Assembly: GCF_020179475.1 (NCBI RefSeq)
Contig: NZ_JAILXZ010000002.1
Coordinates: 682,001-746,000 of the forward strand
Length of the DNA stretch: 64,000 nucleotides
Direction: 5' to 3'
From: Novosphingobium huizhouense
Lineage (GTDB): Bacteria; Pseudomonadota; Alphaproteobacteria; Sphingomonadales; Sphingomonadaceae
Made by a program: the position numbers and the translations under genes. Positions 54,103 through 61,935 of this stretch are shown here, piece by piece; within the stretch, counting starts at the first letter, position 1; every line of letters begins with the position of its first letter. The notes beneath the pieces were generated by a model. The model ran no database searches. It saw only the letters and a list, made by a program, of their open reading frames with translations, and was not told the DNA's origin.

Positions 54103-54678
54103 CTACTCGCCGGGCACGAGTTCGCGCAGCCGGCTCAGCGAGCAGGTCGTCCCGGCGCGCGAATGGATCGAATCGCGCCCGACGCACAGCAGCCCGTCCT
54201 GCGTCTGCTCGACATAGAAGCCCATGTAGAAGTCGGCCGGGCTGCACTGCTTGTCGAGGTTGGCGCCGACGATGCGGCGGTCGCGCATGAACAGCAGCAG
54301 CCGGCTGTCGCTGGTCGGCTTGACCCCGGCGATGCCGAGCACGGGCAGGCAGTTGGCCATCTTGCGCTCGCGAAAGCGGATCGTGCTGAACGGCGGCGGT
54401 TGCACCGTCTCGCGTCCGGCGCTGCGCGGCGGGGTGATTCGGATGATCAGCCGCTGCTCGATCCGCACTTGGTTCCACACGTCGTCGCTCATCGCGTCGA
54501 GCATGTCGGTCAGCACGCCGGCATCGGCGCTGCGCGGCAGCATCGGCGCGCCCTCGGGCTCGATCGCCGCCGCCCAGCGGTCGGCCGATTCGCCCGCCCC
54601 GGAGGGACGCTGCGCCCCCGCGGGCGCGGCGAGCGAAAGCGCGAGCGCGCTCAGCAAATGGGCCAGGCTCAGCATCAT
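54103..54678 (-). CDS. Exported protein of unknown function
   Basis: A 191-aa protein with a signal peptide (MMLSLAHLLSALALSLAAPAGAQ) and four cysteines in the mature part (ANCLPV, DKQCSPADFYMGFYV, GLLCVGRDS, TTCSLSRL), which could make two disulfides. The central RIEQRLIIRITPP and the C-half are strand-rich. No known family recognised. It is divergent from the FAD oxidoreductase with 152 nt between, and is 185 nt from the RNA helicase. Confidence 0.7.
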   Translation of the reverse strand: MMLSLAHLLSALALSLAAPAGAQRPSGAGESADRWAAAIEPEGAPMLPRSADAGVLTDMLDAMSDDVWNQVRIEQRLIIRITPPRSAGRETVQPPPFSTIRFRERKMANCLPVLGIAGVKPTSDSRLLLFMRDRRIVGANLDKQCSPADFYMGFYVEQTQDGLLCVGRDSIHSRAGTTCSLSRLRELVPGE

Positions 54679-54830
54679 CGGCTACGTCGGCTTGTTGGTC
54701 CCCTGCGGCCGCAGACCACGGCCACCTCGATTGCTATCTCCCGATAGCCCTTCTTCTTGAACACGTGCTTAACCCGCAGGAAAGCAGAAAGGGATTGCCC
54801 CCGGGCGCGCGCGGTCATAGCGCGGCGACG

Positions 54831-56255
54831 ATGACGGCGGAACGCTCTTCTTTCCTCGCGGCGGCCGGCGCGCTGCTTGGCGCGCGGGGCTTCACCACCG
54901 ATGCCGAAACGATGGCGCCGTGGCTTACCGACTGGCGCGGGCGGTTCACCGGGCGCGCGCTCGGCATGGCCTCGCCCGCCTCCACGGCCGAGGTCGCGGC
55001 GCTGGTCGCGCTGTGCCGCGAACACCGCGTGCCGATCGTGCCGCAAGGGGGCAACAGCGGCATGTCGGGCGGCGCCACCCCGGATGCGAGCGGCGCGGCG
55101 CTGCTGCTTTCGCTGCGCCGGATGAACGCTGCGCCGCGCATCGATGGCGAAGCGCGCACCGCTACGTGCGAGGCGGGGGTCATCCTCCAGGTCCTCCACG
55201 AAGCCGCCGAGGCGCAGGCATTGCGCTTCCCGCTCTCGCTCGGCGGCAAGGGCTCGGCGACGATCGGCGGGCTCGTCTCGACCAATGCCGGCGGCACCCA
55301 GGTGCTGCGCCACGGCTCGATGCGCGCGCTGGTGCTGGGGCTGCAGGCGGTGCTGCCCGACGGGCAGGTGCTCGACCAGCTCACGCCGCTCAAGAAGGAC
55401 AACCGCGGCTTCGATCTCAAGCAGTTGCTGATCGGCTCGGAAGGCACGCTGGGGATCGTCACCGCCGCCACGCTGCGGCTCGAGCCGGCGGTCGCGGCGC
55501 GCAGCGTGCTGTGGGCGGGCGTCGCCTCGCTCCACGCCGCGCGCGCGCTGCTGCTCCATGCCGGGCGCGTCGCGGGCGATGCGCTCGAAGGCTTCGAAGT
55601 CATGCCCGCCCACGCGATCGCCGCGACGCGCGACTACCTGCCCTCGATCCGCGTGCCGATCGAAGGCGAACACCCCTGGCATGTCCTGATCGAACTGGTC
55701 GCAGATGCCGCGGGCGCCGAAGCCCTGCCCGCCACCGCCGAGCGTCTGCTGGTCGGCGCGCTCGAGCAGGGCCTGATCGCCGATGCCGCGATCGCCGCCA
55801 GCGAAGCGCAGGCCGATCGCTTCTGGCAGATTCGCGAGACCATCCCGTCGGCCGAGCGCGCGCGCGGGCCGGCGGTGCAGCACGACATCTCGGTCGCGGT
55901 CGCGGCCATGCCCGATTTCGTCGAAAGCGCGGTGCCGGCGATCGAGGCGGAATGGCCGGGCACGCGCGCGGTCGGCTTCGGCCATCTCGGCGATGGCAAC
56001 ATCCACTTCCACGTGATCGCGCCCGAAGGCGTCGATCCCGCCGCCTGGCAGGAGGGCGAAGGCAAGGCGATCAGCCGCCGCGTCCACGATCTCGTCACCG
56101 CCGCGGGGGGCTCGATCTCGGCCGAGCACGGCATCGGCCAGCTCAAGCGCGACGAGCTCGCCCGGCTCGGCGATCCGGTCGCGCTCGGCCTGTTGCGCAC
56201 GGTCAAGCAGGCGCTCGACCCGGACGGACTGCTCAATCCGGGCAAGCTCGTCTGA
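54831..56255 (+). CDS. FAD-linked oxidoreductase (D-2-hydroxyacid / glycolate-type dehydrogenase)
   Basis: VAO-type flavoenzyme of 474 aa. FAD domain: PQGGNSGMSGGATPD, LGGKGSATIGGLVSTNAGG and GSEGTLGIVTAATLRLEP. C-terminal cap: GFGHLGDGNIHFHV and SAEHGIGQLKRDELARL, the His-rich metal/substrate site of D-lactate and D-2-hydroxyglutarate dehydrogenases. D-2-hydroxyglutarate dehydrogenase is the best single guess; glycolate or D-lactate are alternatives. ATG at 54831; a longer frame starting at 54765 reaches into the promoter region and has no Shine-Dalgarno. Confidence 0.88.
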   Translation: MTAERSSFLAAAGALLGARGFTTDAETMAPWLTDWRGRFTGRALGMASPASTAEVAALVALCREHRVPIVPQGGNSGMSGGATPDASGAALLLSLRRMNAAPRIDGEARTATCEAGVILQVLHEAAEAQALRFPLSLGGKGSATIGGLVSTNAGGTQVLRHGSMRALVLGLQAVLPDGQVLDQLTPLKKDNRGFDLKQLLIGSEGTLGIVTAATLRLEPAVAARSVLWAGVASLHAARALLLHAGRVAGDALEGFEVMPAHAIAATRDYLPSIRVPIEGEHPWHVLIELVADAAGAEALPATAERLLVGALEQGLIADAAIAASEAQADRFWQIRETIPSAERARGPAVQHDISVAVAAMPDFVESAVPAIEAEWPGTRAVGFGHLGDGNIHFHVIAPEGVDPAAWQEGEGKAISRRVHDLVTAAGGSISAEHGIGQLKRDELARLGDPVALGLLRTVKQALDPDGLLNPGKLV

Positions 56256-56403
56256 GCGCGGCGGCGGGGGATTCCGCCCGCCGACTGTGACAGCGGTGTT
56301 GCAGGTGGCCTTGCGCCCCTTCTGGCGAGCCCGTAAAGCCGCGGTTCCCGTGGGCGCGCGGCACGCGTGCGCCGACGCGACAGTTTCAAGCCGGAGAGTT
56401 CCC

Positions 56404-57186
56404 ATGGCCAGCGCGCCGCAAGCCAACCTGCCCCTGTTCTACAACGACCTGATGCCGCTCAACACCCGCGACCATGCCGGCTGGCACGCGCGCGGCACCG
56501 GCAAGGCGCCCTGGCTCGCGACCCAGCACGCGGTGCCGCTGACCGCCGAGGAATTTCCCCAGGCGGCGCGCCACTACCCGATCGTCTTCGCCTCGGGCGA
56601 CAATCCCGTGCCGCTCGCGCTGATGGGCCTCAACGAAGGCGTCAACGTGTTCGTCGACGCCGAAGGCAACGTCTCGCCGACCGTCTACCTGCCCGCCTAT
56701 GCACGCCGCTATCCGTTCATGCTCGCCAAGCTCAACCCGCAGAGCGAGGAGCTGTCGCTGTGCTTCGACCCGACCAGCGGCCTGGTCGGCGAATTCGAGG
56801 AAGGCGGCCCGCTGTTCGACGGCGCCGAGCCGACCGATACGACCAAGGGCATCCTCCAGTTCTGCGAGCAGTTCGAGCAGGCCGGCCAGCGCACCCAGGC
56901 GTTCATCGACGAGATCAAGAAGCACAACCTGCTGATGGAAGGCGAAGCCGCGATCCAGCAGCCGGGCATCGAGCAGCCGTTCATCTATCGCGGCTTCCAG
57001 ATGATCGACCAGGAAAAGCTGCGCGAAGTGCGCGGCGACGTCCTGCGCGGCTGGGCCCAGAGCGGCCTGCTGCCCCTGCTCTATGCGCACATCTTCTCGC
57101 TCGAGCTGATGAGCATGATCTTCGGCATGCAGGCCGAACAGGGCAAGGCGCCCGCGCCGGCGATCGCGCCCGTCCCCGCGCTCTGA
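56404..57186 (+). CDS. SapC family protein
   Basis: A 260-aa protein of the SapC family (PF07277, from memory), found next to surface-layer or peptide-related genes in several bacteria; molecular role unknown. Typical segments are LPLFYNDLMPLN, GWHAR...PWLATQHAVPLTAEEFPQAA, YPIVFAS, FVDAEGNVSPTVYLPAYARRYPF and LCFDPTS. The last 70 residues are helical, and GKAPAPAIAPVPAL ends the protein. ATG at 56404 has GGAGAG 6 nt upstream; an earlier in-frame start is unlikely. A probable small-RNA gene lies in the 401 nt downstream. Confidence 0.9.
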   Translation: MASAPQANLPLFYNDLMPLNTRDHAGWHARGTGKAPWLATQHAVPLTAEEFPQAARHYPIVFASGDNPVPLALMGLNEGVNVFVDAEGNVSPTVYLPAYARRYPFMLAKLNPQSEELSLCFDPTSGLVGEFEEGGPLFDGAEPTDTTKGILQFCEQFEQAGQRTQAFIDEIKKHNLLMEGEAAIQQPGIEQPFIYRGFQMIDQEKLREVRGDVLRGWAQSGLLPLLYAHIFSLELMSMIFGMQAEQGKAPAPAIAPVPAL

Positions 57187-57425
57187 TCGCGCATTCCCGA
57201 CCGGTCGCCGGGGCGGCGCTGCGGCGCCTGCCCGGGCGACCGGACGGGTTCCGGTCCGCCCCAGTGGCGGCTCTCTGCCGGTCCCACCTGCAGACCCTCT
57301 GGCGGCCCCTCGTCGGCAGGCGCGCGGCCTCCTTCCGGCCCCGAAACGCCCCTTTCCCGCCAGTGCGTTCGCGCCTGGCCGAGCCCGGCGCAGGGCCAAG
57401 CGATTCAAATTTCACCCGAAACCTC

Positions 57426-57454
57426 TTGCCTTGGACAGGGGGCTCTCCTATCTT
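57426..57454 (+). promoter_or_regulatory. Candidate promoter of the small RNA
   Basis: TTGCCT, 17-nt spacer, TATCTT, placing a start near 57461. Supports a transcript independent of sapC. Confidence 0.5.
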
Positions 57455-57460
57455 TGTTGC

Positions 57461-57561
57461 GTTGCGTCGTGGCTCCCCTCATGGCCCGGCGTGACCGGTG
57501 CACTTCGTGCACCTCCTCCCTGAACCTTGGCCACCTGGAGCATTGCTCCAGGTGGTTTTTT
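57461..57561 (+). ncRNA. Small RNA with CUCCUCCC motif, alpha-r8/SuhB-like candidate
   Basis: About 100 nt from the predicted start to the terminator, with no ORF. A perfect hairpin GGTGCAC-TTC-GTGCACC (57497-57513) is followed directly by CCTCCTCCC (57512-57520), an anti-Shine-Dalgarno-like single-stranded stretch, then TGAACC and a strong terminator hairpin. The layout (hairpin, CCUCCUCCC, terminator) is that of the alphaproteobacterial alpha-r8/MmgR/SuhB small RNAs, which pair with ribosome-binding sites. The rest of the 401-nt gap (57187-57425) shows nothing I can identify. Family name is inference. Confidence 0.65.
57531..57561 (+). terminator. Rho-independent terminator of the small RNA
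   Basis: CCACCTGGAG, loop CATTG, CTCCAGGTGG (10 perfect pairs), then TTTTTT. It is too far (345 nt) from the sapC stop to be explained by sapC alone. Confidence 0.93.
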
Positions 57562-57587
57562 CATGGGCTGCGCGCCAGTCTTGGCGG

Positions 57588-58547
57588 CTATTCGGCCGCC
57601 GCGCGCCAGCTCTGGCGCTCGCGCCCGATCGCGGCCACTTCGTCGGCGATGCGGCGGACCAGCGCGGTGACCAGCTCGACCACCGCGGCAAAGCCCTCGC
57701 CCGGCTCCGACAACCGCGCGTCGAGATAGCTGCTGCGGTCGATCTCGAGCTGCAACGCATGGATCCCCTCGCGCCGGCGGGCGTGGCGCTCGAGCACGTA
57801 GCCGCCGGCATAGGGCCGGTTGTGCGCCGCGCGCAGCCCGGCGGCCGCGAACAGCGCGAATGCGCTCGACACCAGCGCGCCGTCGCAGGCCGCGCCGAAG
57901 CGGTCGCCGATCACATATTGCGGGGCGGGCTCGCCCGGATGGCGCGCGGTGAGCGGCGGCATCGAATGCAGATCGATCAGCAGCGCCGCACCCCAGCGGT
58001 CGCGCACCGCCGCCAGCTCCTGCGCCAGCGCCGCGTGGTAGGGCGCGTGGATCTCGGCAATGCGGCGGTCGAGCTCGCCGCGCTCGATACGCCGCTTCCA
58101 TAGCTCGCCCAGCCCCGGCAGGCGGCGCGGCACCAGTCCCAGCCCCGAGCGGGCGCGCCGCAGCGTGCTGCTCGCAGCGGCCTCGCCCGCCGGGGCGCGG
58201 CAGCCGCCGATCATGTCCCAGTCGATGTCGTCACTGCTGCGGTTGAGGTCGATCATCGCCCGCGGCGCCTGCGCCACCAGCAAAGTCGCGCCGGTGCGGC
58301 GCGCGGCCTCGATCGCCACCAGGTCGACCAGGCGGTCCTCCAGCCGCGGCGCGGCGAAGCCCGGATGGCGCATCCCCTCGACCAGCGCCGGCGGATAGCT
58401 GCGCCCGGCATGCGGGACCGCCACCACGACCGGAATCGGCGAAGGCTCGCACCGGGTCAGCGTGAAGGCGGGCGTCCCCGGGAGTCCGGGCACGGCGCCG
58501 CCGGTCCGGCACTCCGAATCGCGGCGCGGCGTTTCGTCCTGCTGCAT
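57588..58547 (-). CDS. N-formylglutamate amidohydrolase-family protein
   Basis: Zinc-type amidohydrolase fold, about 319 aa. Visible landmarks: VVVAVPHAGRSYP (first metal His), RLEDRLVDLV, RAMIDLNRSSDDIDWDM, ALLIDLHSMPP (second metal region), IGDRFG and YAGGYVLERHARRREGIHALQLEIDRSSYLD. True HutG deformylases act in histidine degradation, but no hut genes are here; next to cpdR this family is common in alphaproteobacteria and its role is unclear. ATG at 58547 chosen; 58562 is possible and neither has a strong Shine-Dalgarno. Confidence 0.85.
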   Translation of the reverse strand: MQQDETPRRDSECRTGGAVPGLPGTPAFTLTRCEPSPIPVVVAVPHAGRSYPPALVEGMRHPGFAAPRLEDRLVDLVAIEAARRTGATLLVAQAPRAMIDLNRSSDDIDWDMIGGCRAPAGEAAASSTLRRARSGLGLVPRRLPGLGELWKRRIERGELDRRIAEIHAPYHAALAQELAAVRDRWGAALLIDLHSMPPLTARHPGEPAPQYVIGDRFGAACDGALVSSAFALFAAAGLRAAHNRPYAGGYVLERHARRREGIHALQLEIDRSSYLDARLSEPGEGFAAVVELVTALVRRIADEVAAIGRERQSWRAAAE

Positions 58548-58708
58548 CGCGCCACGCTGCATGGCTTTGCCCCGCCTGTCAAAACGCACCGCCTGTCGCT
58601 TCGCGTCGACTTGCGAGCGATTGACCGGAGATTCTTAACCGCAGCGCGTGTAGAAGCCGCGCGATGCGCCGCCGGTCTCCGCGCGGCGCAGCGCAATGAA
58701 GGTTGATC

Positions 58709-59098
58709 ATGATCCGAATCCTGCTTGCCGAAGACGAAGAAGCCATGCGCACCTACCTGTCGCGCGCGCTCGAGAATGCGGGGTACGAAGTCGTGTCGGT
58801 CGATCGCGGCACCGCTGCGGTGCCGCTGCTCGAGCGCGAGCGCTTCGATCTGCTGCTCTCGGACATCGTCATGCCCGAAATGGACGGGATCGAGTTGGCG
58901 CAGCGCTGTTCCGAGATCAGCCCGTCGACCAAGGTCATGTTCATCACCGGTTTTGCCGCGGTCACGCTCAAGGCCAACCGCGAGGCCCCGCAGGCGCGCG
59001 TGCTGTCCAAGCCCTTCCACCTGCGCGACCTGGTGCTCGAGGTGGAGCGGGTTTTCGCCGATTCCCCGCTCGCCGGGAACGGCCGCCCGCTGCACTGA
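58709..59098 (+). CDS. cpdR: CpdR-type single-domain response regulator
   Basis: Stand-alone receiver protein, 129 aa. Phosphoacceptor Asp52 in LLSDIVMPEMDGIEL (Caulobacter CpdR Asp51); acidic pair AEDEEAMR; Thr/Lys switch residues in MFITGFAA and VLSKPFHLRDL, the latter segment being characteristic of CpdR. In Caulobacter, unphosphorylated CpdR primes ClpXP to degrade CtrA, PdeA and other substrates; phosphate comes from CckA via ChpT. Start is the ATG at 58709 with AAGG upstream, not the TTG six bases earlier. Divergent from the amidohydrolase and upstream of tRNA-Val. Confidence 0.9.
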   Translation: MIRILLAEDEEAMRTYLSRALENAGYEVVSVDRGTAAVPLLERERFDLLLSDIVMPEMDGIELAQRCSEISPSTKVMFITGFAAVTLKANREAPQARVLSKPFHLRDLVLEVERVFADSPLAGNGRPLH

Positions 59099-59228
59099 CG
59101 GCGCCTGCGCCGCCCCTGTTCGCAAAAGCGCATTTGCCCTCTTGCGAACCTCGGGCAGCGCGGCTAATGGGCGGCTCCCGGCGCGGAAACGGCCCTTGCT
59201 GTTGCTGCTCCGGCCCGTTCGATGGTGC

Positions 59229-59303
59229 GGGCGTATAGCTCAGTGGTAGAGCACTATGTTGACATCGTAGGGGTCGCAAGTTCAATCCTTGCTACGCCCA
59301 CCA
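59229..59303 (+). tRNA. tRNA-Val (anticodon GAC)
   Basis: 75-nt cloverleaf: acceptor GGGCGTA with TACGCCC, D-arm GCTC...GAGC, anticodon stem CTATG/CGTAG around TTGACAT (anticodon GAC), T-arm GCAAGTTCAATCCTTGC, discriminator A and encoded CCA. Confidence 0.97.
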
Positions 59304-59320
59304 TCGCAAGAACCGGCAAG

Positions 59321-59348
59321 AAAACCCCGCTCCGGCGGGGTTTTTTTT
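59321..59348 (+). terminator. Terminator after tRNA-Val
   Basis: AAAACCCCGC, loop TCCG, GCGGGGTTTT with eight T: a strong hairpin 18 nt past the tRNA; it also has A-residues on the other side and could work in both directions. Confidence 0.9.
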
Positions 59349-59689
59349 ACGCCCGCAGCACGGCGATGCTCCCCTGGTTGCGGGACGAGCCTTGCGTAAG
59401 AGCCTGTCGTGAAGCGCCCGGGCCTGCGGCCTACACGAGGTCCACGACAGGCTCTTCGATCCCCGTCGATCGCTGATGGGATTCTGGGGCCCGAAGATCG
59501 CATGACGACACGCGGGTCTGGCGCGGGGACGCCGTGGCCGAGCGCATCTTTGCACTAGATCAGGTCGACCCCGCGGCCGGCGAGACCTTTTCCCGCGCTC
59601 TTGCATCGCCTTCGCTGCCGAGGCCTTGGGGGATTCGGCACCGCTCACGTACGCCGACCGGCGCCAAGCGCAGCTTCCTCCCCCTTGGC
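59349..59689. other. 341-nt intergenic region with a dispersed-repeat-like palindrome
   Basis: Between the tRNA terminator and the end of the GH1 gene. The only structure is the 14-bp palindrome at 59398-59456; no ORF or RNA gene is convincing in the remainder (59457-59689). Confidence 0.5.
59398..59456. repeat. Long palindromic element, REP-like
   Basis: AAGAGCCTGTCGTG and its exact complement CACGACAGGCTCTT are 31 nt apart, with further GC pairing inside. The AGCCTGTCG core resembles extragenic palindromes scattered in sphingomonad genomes (recollection). Only one copy is seen in this window. Confidence 0.55.
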
Positions 59690-61006
59690 TCAGAGCGAGT
59701 TGGCGCTGGCAATACGGCGGAGCACGGCAGCGCTCGGCTTGGCTTTCCGCGCGAACGTGTCCGGATCGACCGAGGCAAGGCCGAGCTTGCCATGGAAGCC
59801 CGAAACCCATTCGTAGTTGTCGAGCAGCGACCAGTGGAGATAGCCGAGAACCGGCACACCCTGGTCCATCGCGCCCTTGAGCGCCTGCAGTGACGCCGGG
59901 ATGAAGGCCACGCGCACGGCATCGTCGGTGGTGTTGACGCCGTGTTCGCTGATCAGGATCGGCCTTCCCGTGGCGGAATGGGCAAAGCGGACGGCGCCTG
60001 CCAGCGACAGCGGGCTGACGTCGGCCGCTATCGGATTGCCGGGAACGGGCCTTTCGGGCGGCAGCCGCCCCGTCGAGGTCCACCGCGCCTGCTCGTAATT
60101 CTGCACGCCGAGGTAGTCGTCGAGCTTCGCTTCCTCGAGCCAGGGTCCGTAGAGCCGCTCGCGCATGCGGTCGCGCAGGGAGTTGCTGCCGACCGCGATG
60201 TCGTCGAGCATCGACAGGCTGAAGCCGACGGGCAGGTCGGGGCGGACCGCCTTGATCGCATCGCGACCGGCGCGATGCCCGGCGATGATGGTCCGGGTGA
60301 ACACCTCGAAATCGTCGGGGTCGACCGCATTGGCGACCGAGAACTTCGTCGAACCGCTGATGCGGGCGGCCGCCTGGAGCATCGCCCGCATGCCACCGAT
60401 CGCCTCTGGCGGAAGGATCAGCTGCAGCAGATGGTTGATGTTGGGTTCGTTGAGCGTCATCGCGATCGCCATGTCGCCGGCCAGGTGGCGCGCGGCGCGC
60501 TCGCAGTACCGGGCAAAGCGCAGCGGCGCCTTGGGATTGGTCCATCCCCCATCCGCAGCGAACCACCGCGGCGCGCTGTAGTGGTTGAACGTCACGACCG
60601 GGGCGATCCCCCTTGCCCGGCAGCCCGCGATCACGCGCTTGTAGTGATCGAGCATCGCCATCGAGAACTCGCCCTCGGCGGGTTCGATGCGCGCCCATTC
60701 GATGCTGAAGCGATAGCTGTTGAGCCCGATCGATTGGACCAGGTCGAGATCCTGCTCCCACAGTAGGAAGCTGTTGCAGGCATCGCCCGACGATTCACGG
60801 AACAGCGATGGCGTGACATGCTCGAGCAGCCAGCAATCGCTGTTGGTGTTGTTGCCCTCGACCTGGTGCCCGGCCGTCGATGCGCCCCACAGGAACCCTT
60901 GGGGAAAGCTCGAGGGGCGCGCGTCCTGACGCGCTGGGGAGCGGCCGAAGGCGGGGACGGCGCCCAGCGCGGCGCTGGCGGCCAGAAGCGTGCGGCGATC
61001 GATCAC
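59690..61006 (-). CDS. Exported GH1-family glycoside hydrolase (beta-glucosidase-like)
   Basis: A 438-aa GH1 TIM-barrel enzyme. Starts MIDRRTLLAASAALGAVPAFG, a twin-arginine-like or Sec export signal. Barrel landmarks: FLWGASTAGHQVEG, SYRFSIEWARIEP, TLNEPN with the acid/base Glu, LGVQNYEQ, ISEHGVN with the nucleophile Glu (the usual Asn/Gly context TENG is EHG) and GYLHWSLLDNYEW. Start is the GTG at 61006 (AAAGGA 7 nt upstream); a TTG at 61024 would precede the Shine-Dalgarno. Last gene of a receptor-esterase-glycosidase operon; likely cleaves a plant or phenolic glycoside. Confidence 0.9.
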   Translation of the reverse strand: MIDRRTLLAASAALGAVPAFGRSPARQDARPSSFPQGFLWGASTAGHQVEGNNTNSDCWLLEHVTPSLFRESSGDACNSFLLWEQDLDLVQSIGLNSYRFSIEWARIEPAEGEFSMAMLDHYKRVIAGCRARGIAPVVTFNHYSAPRWFAADGGWTNPKAPLRFARYCERAARHLAGDMAIAMTLNEPNINHLLQLILPPEAIGGMRAMLQAAARISGSTKFSVANAVDPDDFEVFTRTIIAGHRAGRDAIKAVRPDLPVGFSLSMLDDIAVGSNSLRDRMRERLYGPWLEEAKLDDYLGVQNYEQARWTSTGRLPPERPVPGNPIAADVSPLSLAGAVRFAHSATGRPILISEHGVNTTDDAVRVAFIPASLQALKGAMDQGVPVLGYLHWSLLDNYEWVSGFHGKLGLASVDPDTFARKAKPSAAVLRRIASANSL

Positions 61007-61026
61007 GTTCGTTCCTTTCGACAATG

Positions 61027-61875
61027 TCAGGCGCAGTGCTGGCCGATGAAGCCGACGATCTCGTCGGCAAGACGACGGTCGTCGGTGCCAAGGTGCATCG
61101 CCATCGAGTAGTGATTGTGCCCGCTGGCGATGTACCCGCGCGGCATCGCGCCGTGGCGGGTGAGCCGCGCCGACATCAGCCCGAGAAACTCAGCCTGGAA
61201 TCGCGCCGGATCGAATTCGGCGCAGGCCACCAGCAATGGCAGCGCGGTATCGACCAGCGCGTCGAGCGGCATCCGCGCGGCATAGTCGGCCTGCGCGCCG
61301 TAGTAGGGCAGGTCCCTGTCATCGAGCGGGGTGAAGCCGTAGAGACCCGATAGCAGGACAAGGCCCGCCGCGGCGAGATCGGGTCGCAGCCTAAGCGCGG
61401 TGGCGATGTGCACCGCGCCGGCCGACGTGCCGACCAGCACGATCCGCGCCGGGTCACCACCGAAGCTGGCGGCGTTGGCGACGAGCCAGTCGAACGCGGC
61501 CAGCACGTCCTCGCCCCCCGACGGCCAGGCCGCATCGGGCAGCAACCGGTAGTTCATGACCGCGCCGAGCATGCCGGCCTCGGCCGCCATGCGCCCGACC
61601 GTAGCGTTCTGCCAATCGAGCGCGCCGCCCTTGTCCCCGACGCGGAAGCCGCCCCCGTGGACGAAAAGAAGTACCGGTGCCTCGGCCGCCGTGCCGTAGA
61701 GATCGAGCTTCTGGCGCGGGTGATCGCCATAGCACCGGTCCACCGCAGCAGCGGGCACGCGCTGCATGAGCGCCTGCTGTTCCTGTTCGAACAACGGGCG
61801 GCATTGTTCGATGACGGCGGGGCCAAGCGTGCGCCCCATCGCAGCAATGGCTGTGCGGATCGAGCCGGGATTCAT
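61027..61875 (-). CDS. Alpha/beta hydrolase (HSL/acetyl-esterase type)
   Basis: Esterase-like hydrolase of 282 aa, no signal peptide seen. Oxyanion-hole motif LLFVHGGGFRVGD, nucleophile Ser in VLVGTSAGAVH, acid in ACAEFDPARF and His in SGHNHYSMAM. Relatives deacylate sugars, phenolic esters or carboxylates. 20 nt upstream of the GH1 gene and 60 nt downstream of the receptor gene, so it likely trims the same substrate. Confidence 0.9.
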   Translation of the reverse strand: MNPGSIRTAIAAMGRTLGPAVIEQCRPLFEQEQQALMQRVPAAAVDRCYGDHPRQKLDLYGTAAEAPVLLFVHGGGFRVGDKGGALDWQNATVGRMAAEAGMLGAVMNYRLLPDAAWPSGGEDVLAAFDWLVANAASFGGDPARIVLVGTSAGAVHIATALRLRPDLAAAGLVLLSGLYGFTPLDDRDLPYYGAQADYAARMPLDALVDTALPLLVACAEFDPARFQAEFLGLMSARLTRHGAMPRGYIASGHNHYSMAMHLGTDDRRLADEIVGFIGQHCA

Positions 61876-61935
61876 CGCTTCGTCCTGCTGCGAGGGACTG
61901 CGGGCGGCGACAACCGGCCGCCGCCCGCCTTCATG

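Noticed and set aside
57187..57425. Small ORFs downstream of sapC
   Set aside because: Short frames here lack ribosome sites and show the Arg/Gly-rich composition of random high-G+C DNA.
59118..59149. 8-bp inverted repeat GTTCGCAA/TTGCGAAC after cpdR as a terminator
   Set aside because: 16-nt loop and no T-tract; too weak to call.
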